This document shows positions 33,263-41,981 of a DNA stretch of 64,000 bases, one piece after another. Source of the DNA: Planktomarina sp. (GTDB lineage: Bacteria > Pseudomonadota > Alphaproteobacteria > Rhodobacterales > Rhodobacteraceae); contig JAHDCF010000007.1 in the NCBI GenBank assembly GCA_020630015.1, positions 38,337-102,336 of the forward strand, given 5' to 3'. Each line of letters begins with the position of its first letter. The first letter of the stretch is position 1. Below the pieces are notes generated by a model. The model was not told the origin of the DNA, did not search any database, and worked only from the letters and a program-made list of their open reading frames with translations. The position numbers were made by a program, and so were the translations under genes.

Positions 33263-34807
33263 ATGACCTTGAATCTTTCCATGCCTTCGCATGAGGAGTT
33301 GAAGCCGCGCATCACAGTGTTTGGTGTTGGTGGTGCCGGCGGTAATGCCGTGGATAACATGATCGAAAAAGCGCTGGATGGCGTTGAGTTCGTGGTGGCA
33401 AATACAGACGCTCAAGCGTTGCAAAATTCCAAAGCCCCAACGAAAATTCAAATGGGTGTTAAGGTAACCGAAGGGTTAGGCGCGGGTGCCAAAGCAACTG
33501 TTGGTGCGGCCGCTGCAGAAGAAAGCATCGAACAAATCGTCGATCAGCTTGCCGGCAGCCACATGTGCTTCATCACCGCCGGTATGGGCGGCGGCACGGG
33601 AACTGGCGCTGCACCCATTATTGCGCAAGCGGCGCGTGAATTGGGCGTTTTGACAGTGGGCGTCGTAACAAAACCGTTCCAGTTTGAGGGCGGCAAGCGC
33701 ATGAGCCAAGCTGAGGCTGGCGTGGATGAGTTGCAGAAGGTTGTTGATACCTTGATCATCATCCCCAACCAAAATCTTTTCCGTTTGGCCAATGAAAATA
33801 CGACGTTCACAGAAGCCTTCAGTCTTGCAGATGATGTTCTTTACCAAGGCGTTAAAGGTGTGACAGATCTGATGGTGCGTCCTGGCTTGATCAATCTGGA
33901 TTTTGCCGATGTTCGCGCAGTGATGGACGAAATGGGCAAGGCCATGATGGGAACGGGCGAGGCCGATGGCGAAGATCGCGCCGTTCAAGCCGCCGATAAG
34001 GCCGTTTCGAATCCGTTGTTGGATGAAATCAGCCTTCGTGGTGCAAAAGGTGTGTTGATCAACATCACCGGTGGTTCTGATTTGACCTTGTTTGAGTTGG
34101 ATGAAGCTGCGAACCGTATCCGTGAGGAAGTTGACGCTGATGCCAACATCATCGTTGGTTCTACTTTGGACACCACACTGAATGGTGCGATGCGCGTATC
34201 TGTTGTTGCAACTGGAATTGACGCCGAAAACGTCAGCCGCAACATCCCAATGCCGCAAAAAGAAACAGCTGATGTATCATCTTCTGTCGAAGAAGAAGCA
34301 GTTGCGGAAGAAAGCCCAGAGTTGTCTTTCATCGCGCCAGCGGCTGAAACGGTTGCTGAAGAAGTCGAGCCAGCACTTCCATTTGCAGCGACGGAAACGG
34401 AAGAAGTGCCAACTCCGGCGTATCAAGTGCAAGATGTGGCCAAAATCGAGGCTCCGGTCGAAGTTGCGCTTCAGCCTGTTTCAACACCAGTTGCTCAATC
34501 GGCTGAACCGTCACAAGACACGTTGGATCGTTTGCGCGCTGCGGTGGAAAAAACACCTGAAACTGCATATCAAGCACCCGCATCACACAATGCAAATGTT
34601 GAAGAACCAGTGCAGCCTGAGGTGGATGCTGGTCGTCCGCGGTTTGGTATTAATTCCCTTATCAATCGCATGACAGGTCAATCCACTGAGGCCGAGCAAC
34701 CTCAAGCGGAAGTCGCGACCTATCAAACGCGGGCTGCAGAAGTGGTTGAAGATGTCGAAGATGAACGGGTGGAAATTCCTGCTTTCTTGCGTCGTCAAGC
34801 CAACTAA
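33263..34807 (+). CDS. ftsZ: Cell-division GTPase FtsZ
   Basis: A 514-residue tubulin-like GTPase that forms the Z-ring. [15 protein letters not shown] (about 20-34), the tubulin signature [11 protein letters not shown] near 110-120, and the T7 loop [13 protein letters not shown] near 205-217 are all present. After the core (to about 320) comes a long acidic, Val/Pro/Glu-rich linker (about 330-490), longer than in E. coli but usual for alphaproteobacteria, then the C-terminal peptide [13 protein letters not shown] that binds FtsA and other partners. ATG 33263 has only a weak ribosome-binding site (AGGCGGA). It is last in the cluster, before a strong terminator. Confidence 0.97.
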   Translation: MTLNLSMPSHEELKPRITVFGVGGAGGNAVDNMIEKALDGVEFVVANTDAQALQNSKAPTKIQMGVKVTEGLGAGAKATVGAAAAEESIEQIVDQLAGSHMCFITAGMGGGTGTGAAPIIAQAARELGVLTVGVVTKPFQFEGGKRMSQAEAGVDELQKVVDTLIIIPNQNLFRLANENTTFTEAFSLADDVLYQGVKGVTDLMVRPGLINLDFADVRAVMDEMGKAMMGTGEADGEDRAVQAADKAVSNPLLDEISLRGAKGVLINITGGSDLTLFELDEAANRIREEVDADANIIVGSTLDTTLNGAMRVSVVATGIDAENVSRNIPMPQKETADVSSSVEEEAVAEESPELSFIAPAAETVAEEVEPALPFAATETEEVPTPAYQVQDVAKIEAPVEVALQPVSTPVAQSAEPSQDTLDRLRAAVEKTPETAYQAPASHNANVEEPVQPEVDAGRPRFGINSLINRMTGQSTEAEQPQAEVATYQTRAAEVVEDVEDERVEIPAFLRRQAN

Positions 34808-34826
34808 AGTAAGAAAATACTACTTG

Positions 34827-34857
34827 AAAAGGGCGCCTTTTGGCGCCTTTTTTATTT
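34827..34857 (+). terminator. Rho-independent terminator after ftsZ
   Basis: GGCGCC at 34832-34837 pairs with GGCGCC at 34842-34847 across a TTTT loop, extended by A-T pairs, and is followed by TTTTTTATTTTT. The preceding AAAA makes it partly bidirectional, but the longer T-tract is on the right. It marks the end of the dcw operon and separates it from lpxC. Confidence 0.92.
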
Positions 34858-34981
34858 TTAAAACAAAATCTTAGACAAATTGTGGCAATTCTATGTCAAA
34901 GTGTTTCATTTGGTAGCAAAGCGTGAATTGTTTTGGCCGTTCAAAACGCGTATCACAGCGCAGGCATAAGAATGGGGCTTC

Positions 34982-35905
34982 ATGCAACACACACTCCGGT
35001 CAAAGACCACCTTCAAGGGTGTTGGTCTTCACAGCGGTAAACCTGTGAAATTGACGGTGCATCCTGCCCCGGCTGAATATGGGGTATGGTTCAAGCGGAC
35101 GGACGTCAGGCAAGGCGACCCGTTTATTCCGGCAAATTGGCAATACGCCATCCATACGCCTTTGTGTACGCGCTTGGAAAATGAGGATGGCGTGGCCGTT
35201 TCCACGGTCGAACATCTTATGGCGGCGCTTGCGGGGTGTGGTTTGACCAATGTTGTGGTTGAACTTGATGGTCCTGAAGTCCCGATCTTGGATGGCAGTT
35301 CGCTTGATTTCGTCCGTTCCTTTTTAACGACGGGTGTTGTTGAACAAAACGCGCCACTCCGGGCGATCGAAGTTTTGAAAACCGTTGAGGTTACGGCAGG
35401 CGATGCTTGGGCGCGACTTTCACCTGGTGATGGGTTGCGCATGCAATTTGAGATCGATTTCGTTGAAGACGCGATTGGCAAACAAAGTAAGACCTTGTCT
35501 TTGGCGAATGGTGCTTTCGTTCATCATCTTTGCGACAGTCGCACCTTTTGCCGTAACGCAGATGTTGAAAACATGCGTGCGCAGGGTTTGGCTTTGGGTG
35601 GTACATTTGAAAATGCGATTGTTTTTGACGGTGGCCAAGTTCTAAGTCCCGGCGGATTGCGCCACCAAGATGAACCTGTTCGTCACAAAATGTTAGACGC
35701 AATGGGCGACCTTGCTTTGGCCGGTGCCCCCATTTTGGGCCTTTATGAAGGGTACAAAGCTGGGCACACGCTGACCAATCGATTGTTGCAAGCTGTTCTG
35801 TCGGATCCGTCGAATTACCAAATGGTTGAATGTACCACGACGCAAGCCCAAAATTTGCCGGGTGCAGGGGTCAGTTCATCTGATTTGATCGAATTTAACA
35901 CCTGA
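34982..35905 (+). CDS. lpxC: UDP-3-O-acyl-GlcNAc deacetylase LpxC
   Basis: A 307-residue zinc deacetylase, the committed step of lipid A synthesis. TTFKGVGLHSGKPVKLTV opens the first domain, STVEHLMAALAGCGLTN (about 76-92) contains the first zinc His, PILDGSS the conserved Asp-Gly-Ser turn, and RHKMLDAMGDLALAG plus GHTLTNRLLQ give the remaining zinc and catalytic His/Asp. ATG 34982 gives the standard MQHTLRSKTTFKG start. Its own promoter must lie in 34858-34981, after the ftsZ terminator. Confidence 0.97.
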   Translation: MQHTLRSKTTFKGVGLHSGKPVKLTVHPAPAEYGVWFKRTDVRQGDPFIPANWQYAIHTPLCTRLENEDGVAVSTVEHLMAALAGCGLTNVVVELDGPEVPILDGSSLDFVRSFLTTGVVEQNAPLRAIEVLKTVEVTAGDAWARLSPGDGLRMQFEIDFVEDAIGKQSKTLSLANGAFVHHLCDSRTFCRNADVENMRAQGLALGGTFENAIVFDGGQVLSPGGLRHQDEPVRHKMLDAMGDLALAGAPILGLYEGYKAGHTLTNRLLQAVLSDPSNYQMVECTTTQAQNLPGAGVSSSDLIEFNT

Positions 35906-35990
35906 TTTCCAAGACTAATTTTGTAAATCCCTCTTTCGAACCCACAAGATTTTGTGTTACGGTTTGCGTGCTGCTTTAAAAGGGATAATG

Positions 35991-36824
35991 ATGCGCATTT
36001 TCCGGTCTCCTATCCTCTTCGTTTGGGTGCTGTGTCTTGCCCTGGTTGGGTGCGGCCTTAGCGATGAACCGACTGTCGACCTAGAGAATTATTCAGCCAA
36101 AGAAATTTATGATCGTGGCGAATTTGAGCTTCAGCGGAGACGCCCAGGTAAAGCTGCCTTTTTCTTTGGTGAAATTGAACGACTTTACCCTTATTCCGAA
36201 TGGGCAAAGCGCGGTGTCATTATGCAGGCCTTTGCATATCATCAAGACAAAGACTACGAAAACAGCCGGGCAGCTGCGCAAAGGTACATCGATTTCTATC
36301 CGGCCGATGAAGATGCCGCTTATGCTCAATACCTTCTGGCACTCAGCTATTATGACCAGATTGATGATGTTGGCCGCGATCAGGGACTTACATTTCAAGC
36401 GCTGCAAGCCCTTCGTGTGGTGATTGAGCGTTATCCCGACAGTATTTACGCAAAAGAAGCCGCCCTGAAGTTTGATCTGGCATTTGATCACTTGGCAGCA
36501 AAAGAAATGGAAATTGGGCGCTATTACTTACGGCGGGGCCATTTCGCCGCGGCGATCAAACGCTTTCGGGTTGTGGTCGAGGATTTCCAAACAACAACCC
36601 ACACCGCAGAAGCCCTGTATCGTTTGGTCGAAGGATACCTTTCGCTTGGATTGGTGGACGAAGCGCAGGCCGCGGGTGCCATTTTGGGTTTCAATTATCA
36701 GGATACCACATGGTACGAAGACGCTTTTGGTTTACTAACCCAAGAGGGATACAAACCACAGGCGACAGGTAACAACTGGTTGTCGCAGATTTATCGTCAG
36801 ATGGTGAAGGGCGAATGGCTCTGA
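35991..36824 (+). CDS. bamD: Outer-membrane assembly lipoprotein BamD
   Basis: A 277-residue lipoprotein of the BAM complex, which inserts outer-membrane beta-barrels. The signal sequence ends in LALVGC (lipobox, Cys about residue 19). About five TPR repeats follow, starting at SAKEIYDRGEFELQRRRPGK and including YPYSEWAKRGVIMQAFAYHQ and DFYPADEDAAYAQYLLALSYY (each a region of about 20 residues), the diagnostic BamD pattern. Two adjacent ATGs (35988, 35991) follow AAAAGGG; the second has the better spacing. It lies in the common lpxC-bamD-recN order. Confidence 0.95.
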   Translation: MRIFRSPILFVWVLCLALVGCGLSDEPTVDLENYSAKEIYDRGEFELQRRRPGKAAFFFGEIERLYPYSEWAKRGVIMQAFAYHQDKDYENSRAAAQRYIDFYPADEDAAYAQYLLALSYYDQIDDVGRDQGLTFQALQALRVVIERYPDSIYAKEAALKFDLAFDHLAAKEMEIGRYYLRRGHFAAAIKRFRVVVEDFQTTTHTAEALYRLVEGYLSLGLVDEAQAAGAILGFNYQDTTWYEDAFGLLTQEGYKPQATGNNWLSQIYRQMVKGEWL

Positions 36825-36840
36825 CCAGAGTGAGGCCGAG

Positions 36841-38493
36841 ATGCTGCGCGGTCTAAGTGTTAAAGATATTCTGATCATCGACCGGCTGGATGTGGATTTT
36901 CAACCGGGGCTGAATGTGCTCACGGGTGAAACGGGGGCCGGCAAATCCATTTTATTGGATTGTCTTGGATTTGTTCTTGGCTGGCGCGGACGCGCCGAAT
37001 TGGTTCGACAAGGTGCAAAGCAAGGGGAGGTTACCGCTTGGTTTGACGTGCGGCAAAATCATCCGGTTATCGCAATATTGGCAGAAGCCGGCATTGAGAT
37101 AGAAGATGAATTGGTTTTAAGGCGAACGAACGCGCAAGATGGGCGCAAAACCTCTTATATCAATGATCGTCGTTGTTCTGGAGATTTGTTACGTCGTGTT
37201 GGGGACACATTAATCGAATTGCATGGTCAGCATGATGACAAAGGTCTGCTGAATGTGAATTCCCATCGTGATCTTTTGGACGCTTATGCACAAAATCAAC
37301 CAGAACTGGCTGCGTGCAAAGAAACATGGAACAACCTTCGTCATGCCCAAAAGACATTTGAAGCCCAATCAGAGCGTATGGCCGCAGCCAAAGCCGAAGA
37401 AGATTACCTTCGACATGCCTTGAAAGAGGTTGGGGACCTGGCCCCAAAACAAGGGGAAGAGGCAGAGCTGGATACAAAGCGGCGATTGATGCAAAGCGCC
37501 GAAAAAATTCGGGACGATATCCATCGCGCGCTACAAATCATGGGGCCAGACGCGGCCGAGGGCAATTTGGGTGATGCTGTCCGGTGGCTGGAAACAGCCG
37601 ATGATAAGCTGGTAGGTTCTGATTTGGCGGCAGCATTATCGGGATTAACCCGTGCCATTTCTGAGTTGGGCGAAGCGCAGCAAATGGTGGAACGGTTTGC
37701 AGACAGCCTGAATTTCAATCCTTCAGAGCTTGAAATGGTAGAGGAGCGATTGTTTGCTCTTCGCGCGTTGGCGCGAAAGCATGAAATCCTTCCAGATGAA
37801 ATACCCGATTTGTTTGAAAAATTAACGCAAAAAGTAGCAGAGCTAGACAACTCGGGCACATCCATGGCGCAATTGGAACAGAAGGTAAAAGATTGTGCAA
37901 ACGCCTTTGATGCAGCGGCAAAGAAGCTTTCGCAAACCCGAGAAGCGGCCGGAAAAGCGTTAGATACCTCCATGTCCAAAGAACTGGCACCTTTAAAGAT
38001 GGAACGAGCGGTTTTTCAAACAACGATGGAGGCTGGGTCCGCTGGGCCAAATGGCATTGATATGGTGTCGTTTCGCGTGGCCACAAATCCCGGTGCACCG
38101 TCCGGACCATTAAATAAAATCGCATCGGGGGGAGAGCTGAGCCGTTTCCTTTTGGCGTTGAAGGTATGTCTTACCGGGCAGAATTCAGGACTGACTTTGA
38201 TTTTCGACGAAATCGATCGTGGTGTGGGGGGCGCCACGGCAGATGCGGTTGGTCGACGATTGGCCGAATTGGGGCAAGATGGCCAAGTGCTTGTCGTTAC
38301 ACACAGCCCCCAAGTTGCGGCCCTTGGCAATGCCCACTGGCGCGTTGAAAAATCAGTGGTGGATGAAGTGACCTTGTCCACGGTTGTGCCTTTGAGTGAA
38401 ACTGAACGTGTATCCGAAATCGCGCGCATGCTGTCAGGTGATCGCGTCACGCCAGAGGCAAAGGCAGCAGCAAAAGCTTTGATGTCTGCTTAA
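36841..38493 (+). CDS. recN: DNA repair ATPase RecN
   Basis: A 550-residue SMC-like protein acting in double-strand-break repair. Walker A is LTGETGAGKSILLD near residues 28-41; the two coiled-coil arms span about 160-225 and 305-380; the ABC signature region is SGGELSRFLLALKVCL near 425 and Walker B is LTLIFDEIDRGVGGATADAV near 447-466, followed by the H-loop VVTHSPQVAALG. Length matches the family. ATG 36841 lies 17 bp after bamD, and no LexA-like box is obvious between them, so it is probably transcribed from upstream. Confidence 0.96.
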   Translation: MLRGLSVKDILIIDRLDVDFQPGLNVLTGETGAGKSILLDCLGFVLGWRGRAELVRQGAKQGEVTAWFDVRQNHPVIAILAEAGIEIEDELVLRRTNAQDGRKTSYINDRRCSGDLLRRVGDTLIELHGQHDDKGLLNVNSHRDLLDAYAQNQPELAACKETWNNLRHAQKTFEAQSERMAAAKAEEDYLRHALKEVGDLAPKQGEEAELDTKRRLMQSAEKIRDDIHRALQIMGPDAAEGNLGDAVRWLETADDKLVGSDLAAALSGLTRAISELGEAQQMVERFADSLNFNPSELEMVEERLFALRALARKHEILPDEIPDLFEKLTQKVAELDNSGTSMAQLEQKVKDCANAFDAAAKKLSQTREAAGKALDTSMSKELAPLKMERAVFQTTMEAGSAGPNGIDMVSFRVATNPGAPSGPLNKIASGGELSRFLLALKVCLTGQNSGLTLIFDEIDRGVGGATADAVGRRLAELGQDGQVLVVTHSPQVAALGNAHWRVEKSVVDEVTLSTVVPLSETERVSEIARMLSGDRVTPEAKAAAKALMSA

Positions 38494-38508
38494 TGTTGCG
38501 ACAAGGGA

Positions 38509-39882
38509 CTAATTCACCCGAATAAGCTTTCCCGGATTCATGATGTTTTGGGGATCCAACGCCTTTTTAATTTGGGTCATCAAGGCCCAAGCATCCCCAT
38601 GTTCTGCTGTCATATAGTCCAGTTTACCAATGCCGACCCCGTGTTCGCCGGTGATCGTTCCACCCAAGGCAATCGCCCGTTCAGCCATGCGTGAAGACAG
38701 ATCAAGTGCTGCTTGTTTTTCTTTGGCATTCTCTGGATCAATCAGCAAAATGGCATGAAAATTCCCGTCCCCTACGTGACCCAATATGGGGCCGGGTATC
38801 AAGCTTCCTTCTATGTCTGCGCGGGTTTCATCGACAGCTTGCGCCAGTTTGGAAATGGGAACGCATACATCAGTAACAATCGCACGTGCGCCCGGTCTGC
38901 TGGCCAAGATCGCGTAATACCCATTATGCCGCATGGCCCATAATTTCTTTCGATCTTCGGCTTCGATGGCCCATTCAAATTCAGACCCTCCATGGTCTTT
39001 TACAATATCTCCGAACATTTGGGATTGTTCGGCAACTGCGGTTGGGCTTCCGTGAAATTCAACCATCAAATGCGGCAGGTTGGGCATTTCAGATCCGGAA
39101 TATGCATTGAATGCCAAAGCTGTGGCCGCATCCACAAATTCAATTCTCGCCATTTGAATTCCGGTTTGGATTGTGGTGGTAACCGCGTCGACGGCATCTG
39201 TCATGTTTTGGAACGCACATATCCCCGCTGATGTTGCCTCGGGTTGGCCGTGCAGCCGCACTGTCAGCTCGGTGATCAGCCCCAAGGTGCCTTCCGCCCC
39301 AACAAACAATCCGGTCAGATCATACCCCGCAGATGATTTGCGTGCCAAAGAACCCGTTCGAATGGCTTTGCCATCAGCCGTCACCGCTTCAAGCCCCATT
39401 ACGTTGTCACGCATCGTGCCATATCGTACGGCGGTGGTGCCAGATGCGCGGGTTGAGGCCATTCCACCCAAGGTGGCATTGGCGCCGGGATCAACCGGAA
39501 ACATCAACCCCGTCGCACGCAATTCATGGTTAAGTGCCTCTCGCGAAATGCCCGGTTGTACGCGGGCGAACATATCTTCTTGGGAAATCTCCAGCAGGGC
39601 GTTCATATCCCTGAAATCAACCGTGACACCGCCCCTGACGGCGCTGGTTTGCGCCTCAAGTGAGGTGCCCACACCCCATCCAATCACCGGGCAGTCATGA
39701 TCGGCGCAGATTGATACAATTCGTTGAACATCATCGGTGGATTTTGGAAATGCCACTGCATCCGGAGGCATGTTCCGGAAATGACTTTCACTTTGACCAT
39801 GCAGTCGAAGCTCGGACAGGGATGTGGTGATTTGATCGCCGAAACTTTCTTTCAAAGCAGAGATCGCATCTTTGATTGCCAT
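38509..39882 (-). CDS. FAD-linked 2-hydroxyacid dehydrogenase (GlcD/D-lactate dehydrogenase type)
   Basis: A 457-residue VAO/PCMH-type flavoprotein. The FAD-binding half has PVIGWGVGTSLEAQTSAVRG (about 65-84), PGANATLGGMASTRASGTTA and GLFVGAEGTLGLITELTVRL. The C-terminal cap has VGDGNFHAIL and GEHGVGIGKLDYM with the His residues that contact the substrate carboxylate. Likely substrates are D-lactate or glycolate, oxidised to pyruvate or glyoxylate; sequence does not decide. Malate synthase G and a GlcG-like gene occur 20 kb away, which favours glycolate only weakly. The start follows GGAGGGTG. It converges with recN (15 bp gap). Confidence 0.88.
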   Translation of the reverse strand: MAIKDAISALKESFGDQITTSLSELRLHGQSESHFRNMPPDAVAFPKSTDDVQRIVSICADHDCPVIGWGVGTSLEAQTSAVRGGVTVDFRDMNALLEISQEDMFARVQPGISREALNHELRATGLMFPVDPGANATLGGMASTRASGTTAVRYGTMRDNVMGLEAVTADGKAIRTGSLARKSSAGYDLTGLFVGAEGTLGLITELTVRLHGQPEATSAGICAFQNMTDAVDAVTTTIQTGIQMARIEFVDAATALAFNAYSGSEMPNLPHLMVEFHGSPTAVAEQSQMFGDIVKDHGGSEFEWAIEAEDRKKLWAMRHNGYYAILASRPGARAIVTDVCVPISKLAQAVDETRADIEGSLIPGPILGHVGDGNFHAILLIDPENAKEKQAALDLSSRMAERAIALGGTITGEHGVGIGKLDYMTAEHGDAWALMTQIKKALDPQNIMNPGKLIRVN

Positions 39883-39935
39883 ATCACCCTCCGTGTGTTT
39901 GCGTGCACAGTATCGGATTTCAGGGAATGTGAAAG

Positions 39936-41597
39936 ATGGCTGGGGTGATCAAAGGATTGCTGGAAAAGTCCACGGGTGATCTGTCAAAAGCATGGGATGT
40001 TTTGCGGCAAAAGGGCCCCGGCGAAGTTCAATTTTGGTTCATCGCATTGATCGTTGGAATTTTTGCGGGTTTGGCCGCCTTGATGTTTCGGATCGCAATC
40101 GAATTCGGACAGGCCTGGATTTATAGAACCGACACAATCCTTCACGTTTCGTTGCCTTGGTATTGGATCGTACTGATCCCAACTTTGGGCGGGTTGTGTG
40201 TGGGTTTTATCCTAACGCGGTTCACCCCAGATGGCAGGGCACGCGCGGTTGCAGACGTGATAGAAGGGGCCGCCCTGCGCGACGGGCGAATGGAACGGAA
40301 GGCGGGGCTTGCATCCGCGCTTGCCAGTTTGGTCACGTTATCAACCGGAGGATCAACGGGGCGTGAAGGACCGGTTGTTCATTTGGCGGGGGTCATTTCA
40401 ACTCGGGTTTCTGATCTCATAAAAGCGGATGGTGTCACCGGTCGTGATCTTTTAGGATGTGCGGTTGCCGCCGCCGTTGCCGCCAGTTTTAATGCACCCA
40501 TCGCCGGGGCCCTTTTCGCGCTAGAAGTCATCTTGAGGCATTTCGCCGTGCAAACATTTGCACCGATTGTCATCGCATCAGTATCGGGGGCGGTGATCGG
40601 ACGATTGGCATTTGGAAATATTACTGAATTTTCCTTGGCCACAACTGTGGCAACCGATTTCTATTTGGAATTGCCCGCGTTTCTGATTTTGGGCATTGTA
40701 TGCGGCCTCGTGGCAGTCGCATTTATGCGCGGTATCTTTTTGGCCGATGATTTGGCAAATGCCGCGCAATCGAAATGGCATATCCCGGCGATTTTGCGTC
40801 CGGCAATCGCCGGCGTTTTGTTGGGCCTGATCGCGCTTGGGTTTCCCCACATTATTGGGGTGGGCTATGAAATGACGTCTCAAGCTTTAACGGGCGCGGT
40901 TGGGCTGCGTGATCTCATTGTTTTTGCGGTTGTCAAAGCGGTTGCCGTGGCGATCACCATGGCCGGGCGAATGGGAGGGGGCATTTTTTCACCATCCCTT
41001 ATGATGGGTGCCATCACTGGTTTGGCTTTTGGGCTGGTGGCCACATCCGTTTTCCCCGGGGTGTCTGTATCGGCAACGTTGTATGCGGTGGCCGGTATGG
41101 GCGCGGTTGCGGCCGCCGTATTGGGGGCACCGATCTCCACAATTTTGATTGTCTTTGAATTAACGGGGGATTGGCAGGCCGCATTGGCCGTTATGGTTGC
41201 GGTGTCGCTGTCCACAGCGCTTTCATCCCGCCTTGTTGATCGCAGTTTTTTCCTGACACAATTGGAACGTAGGAACACGCATCTGGCCGCTGGACCACAA
41301 GCATATTTGTTGTCGACGCTGCCTGTCACAAACGTGATGCGTGATAAATCAGAGGATGGCCTTCCCACGTCAGAAGATTGCTGGAACCTTGTGGAACAAG
41401 GGCTTTATGTGGATGGCAATGCAAGTTTAGAAGTTGCGATGGGCGTTTTTGAAACGTCGAACTCCACCTATTTACCTGTCGTGACATTGGGGGGGGAAGA
41501 TCAACCCCCAGAACTGTGGGGGGTTGTATATCACGTTGACGCACTGAAAGCTTTTAATCGGGCTCTTTTCGAAAAATCAGTGGAAGAGCATTCTTGA
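39936..41597 (+). CDS. ClC-family chloride channel/antiporter with CBS-like tail
   Basis: A 553-residue membrane protein with about ten to twelve hydrophobic helices. GGSTGREGPVVHLAGVIS near residues 135-152 is the ClC anion-binding loop (usual GREGP), GGGIFSPSLMMGAITGLAFG near 348-367 the GxFxP loop, and MGAVAAAVLGAPISTILIVFELTGD near 388-412 the late helix pair. The last 110 residues (SEDGLPTSEDCWNLVEQGLY...STYLPVV) look like a CBS domain, which often senses nucleotides. The outer Glu of GREGP suggests H+/Cl- exchange. ATG 39936; divergent from the FAD oxidase gene. Confidence 0.92.
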   Translation: MAGVIKGLLEKSTGDLSKAWDVLRQKGPGEVQFWFIALIVGIFAGLAALMFRIAIEFGQAWIYRTDTILHVSLPWYWIVLIPTLGGLCVGFILTRFTPDGRARAVADVIEGAALRDGRMERKAGLASALASLVTLSTGGSTGREGPVVHLAGVISTRVSDLIKADGVTGRDLLGCAVAAAVAASFNAPIAGALFALEVILRHFAVQTFAPIVIASVSGAVIGRLAFGNITEFSLATTVATDFYLELPAFLILGIVCGLVAVAFMRGIFLADDLANAAQSKWHIPAILRPAIAGVLLGLIALGFPHIIGVGYEMTSQALTGAVGLRDLIVFAVVKAVAVAITMAGRMGGGIFSPSLMMGAITGLAFGLVATSVFPGVSVSATLYAVAGMGAVAAAVLGAPISTILIVFELTGDWQAALAVMVAVSLSTALSSRLVDRSFFLTQLERRNTHLAAGPQAYLLSTLPVTNVMRDKSEDGLPTSEDCWNLVEQGLYVDGNASLEVAMGVFETSNSTYLPVVTLGGEDQPPELWGVVYHVDALKAFNRALFEKSVEEHS

Positions 41598-41606
41598 AAG
41601 TTTGGT

Positions 41607-41951
41607 CTAAACCTCTTCCACCGTAACTTTTTCATGGCCATAGAAAGCCAAATGGCCTTTGATTTCGGAAACTCCTTCAAAAGGATCGTCATAAGACCAA
41701 GCCGCATTTTCGATGGGGCCATTCTTTGTGTGAAGGGTGAAATAAGTCGCATCCCCTTTGTAAGGGCAATGGGTTGATTTTTCAGTGGCATCAAGAAACG
41801 CCATCGCAACATTTTCGCGCGGAAAATAGATCACTGGCGCGTGTCCATCTTCTGACAATTCCAATGCGGATTTGGTTTCACCGATGACGGCCCCGGCGGC
41901 ACGAACGGTCCAACGACCGGGGATTTTTCGAATTCTGATTGTTTTGGTCAT
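41607..41951 (-). CDS. DUF427-domain protein
   Basis: A 114-residue cytosolic protein. The core HCPYKGDATYFTL (about 62-74) and the following ...AAWSYDDP segment are the DUF427 signature. The fold is a small beta barrel; biochemical function is unknown. An N-terminal RIRKIPGRWTVRAAG strand precedes it. It runs convergent to the ClC gene (10 bp gap) and is 30 bp downstream of the aminopeptidase P gene on the same strand, so these two may share a transcript. Confidence 0.9.
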   Translation of the reverse strand: MTKTIRIRKIPGRWTVRAAGAVIGETKSALELSEDGHAPVIYFPRENVAMAFLDATEKSTHCPYKGDATYFTLHTKNGPIENAAWSYDDPFEGVSEIKGHLAFYGHEKVTVEEV

Positions 41952-41981
41952 GCGGCATATCTACACCTGTTGGGGCCGCAA

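Noticed and set aside
33476..34258. 260-codon open frame antisense to ftsZ
   Set aside because: Shadow of ftsZ codon bias: composition is His/Cys-rich and unlike neighbours, no ribosome-binding site, and the sense frame is unmistakably FtsZ.
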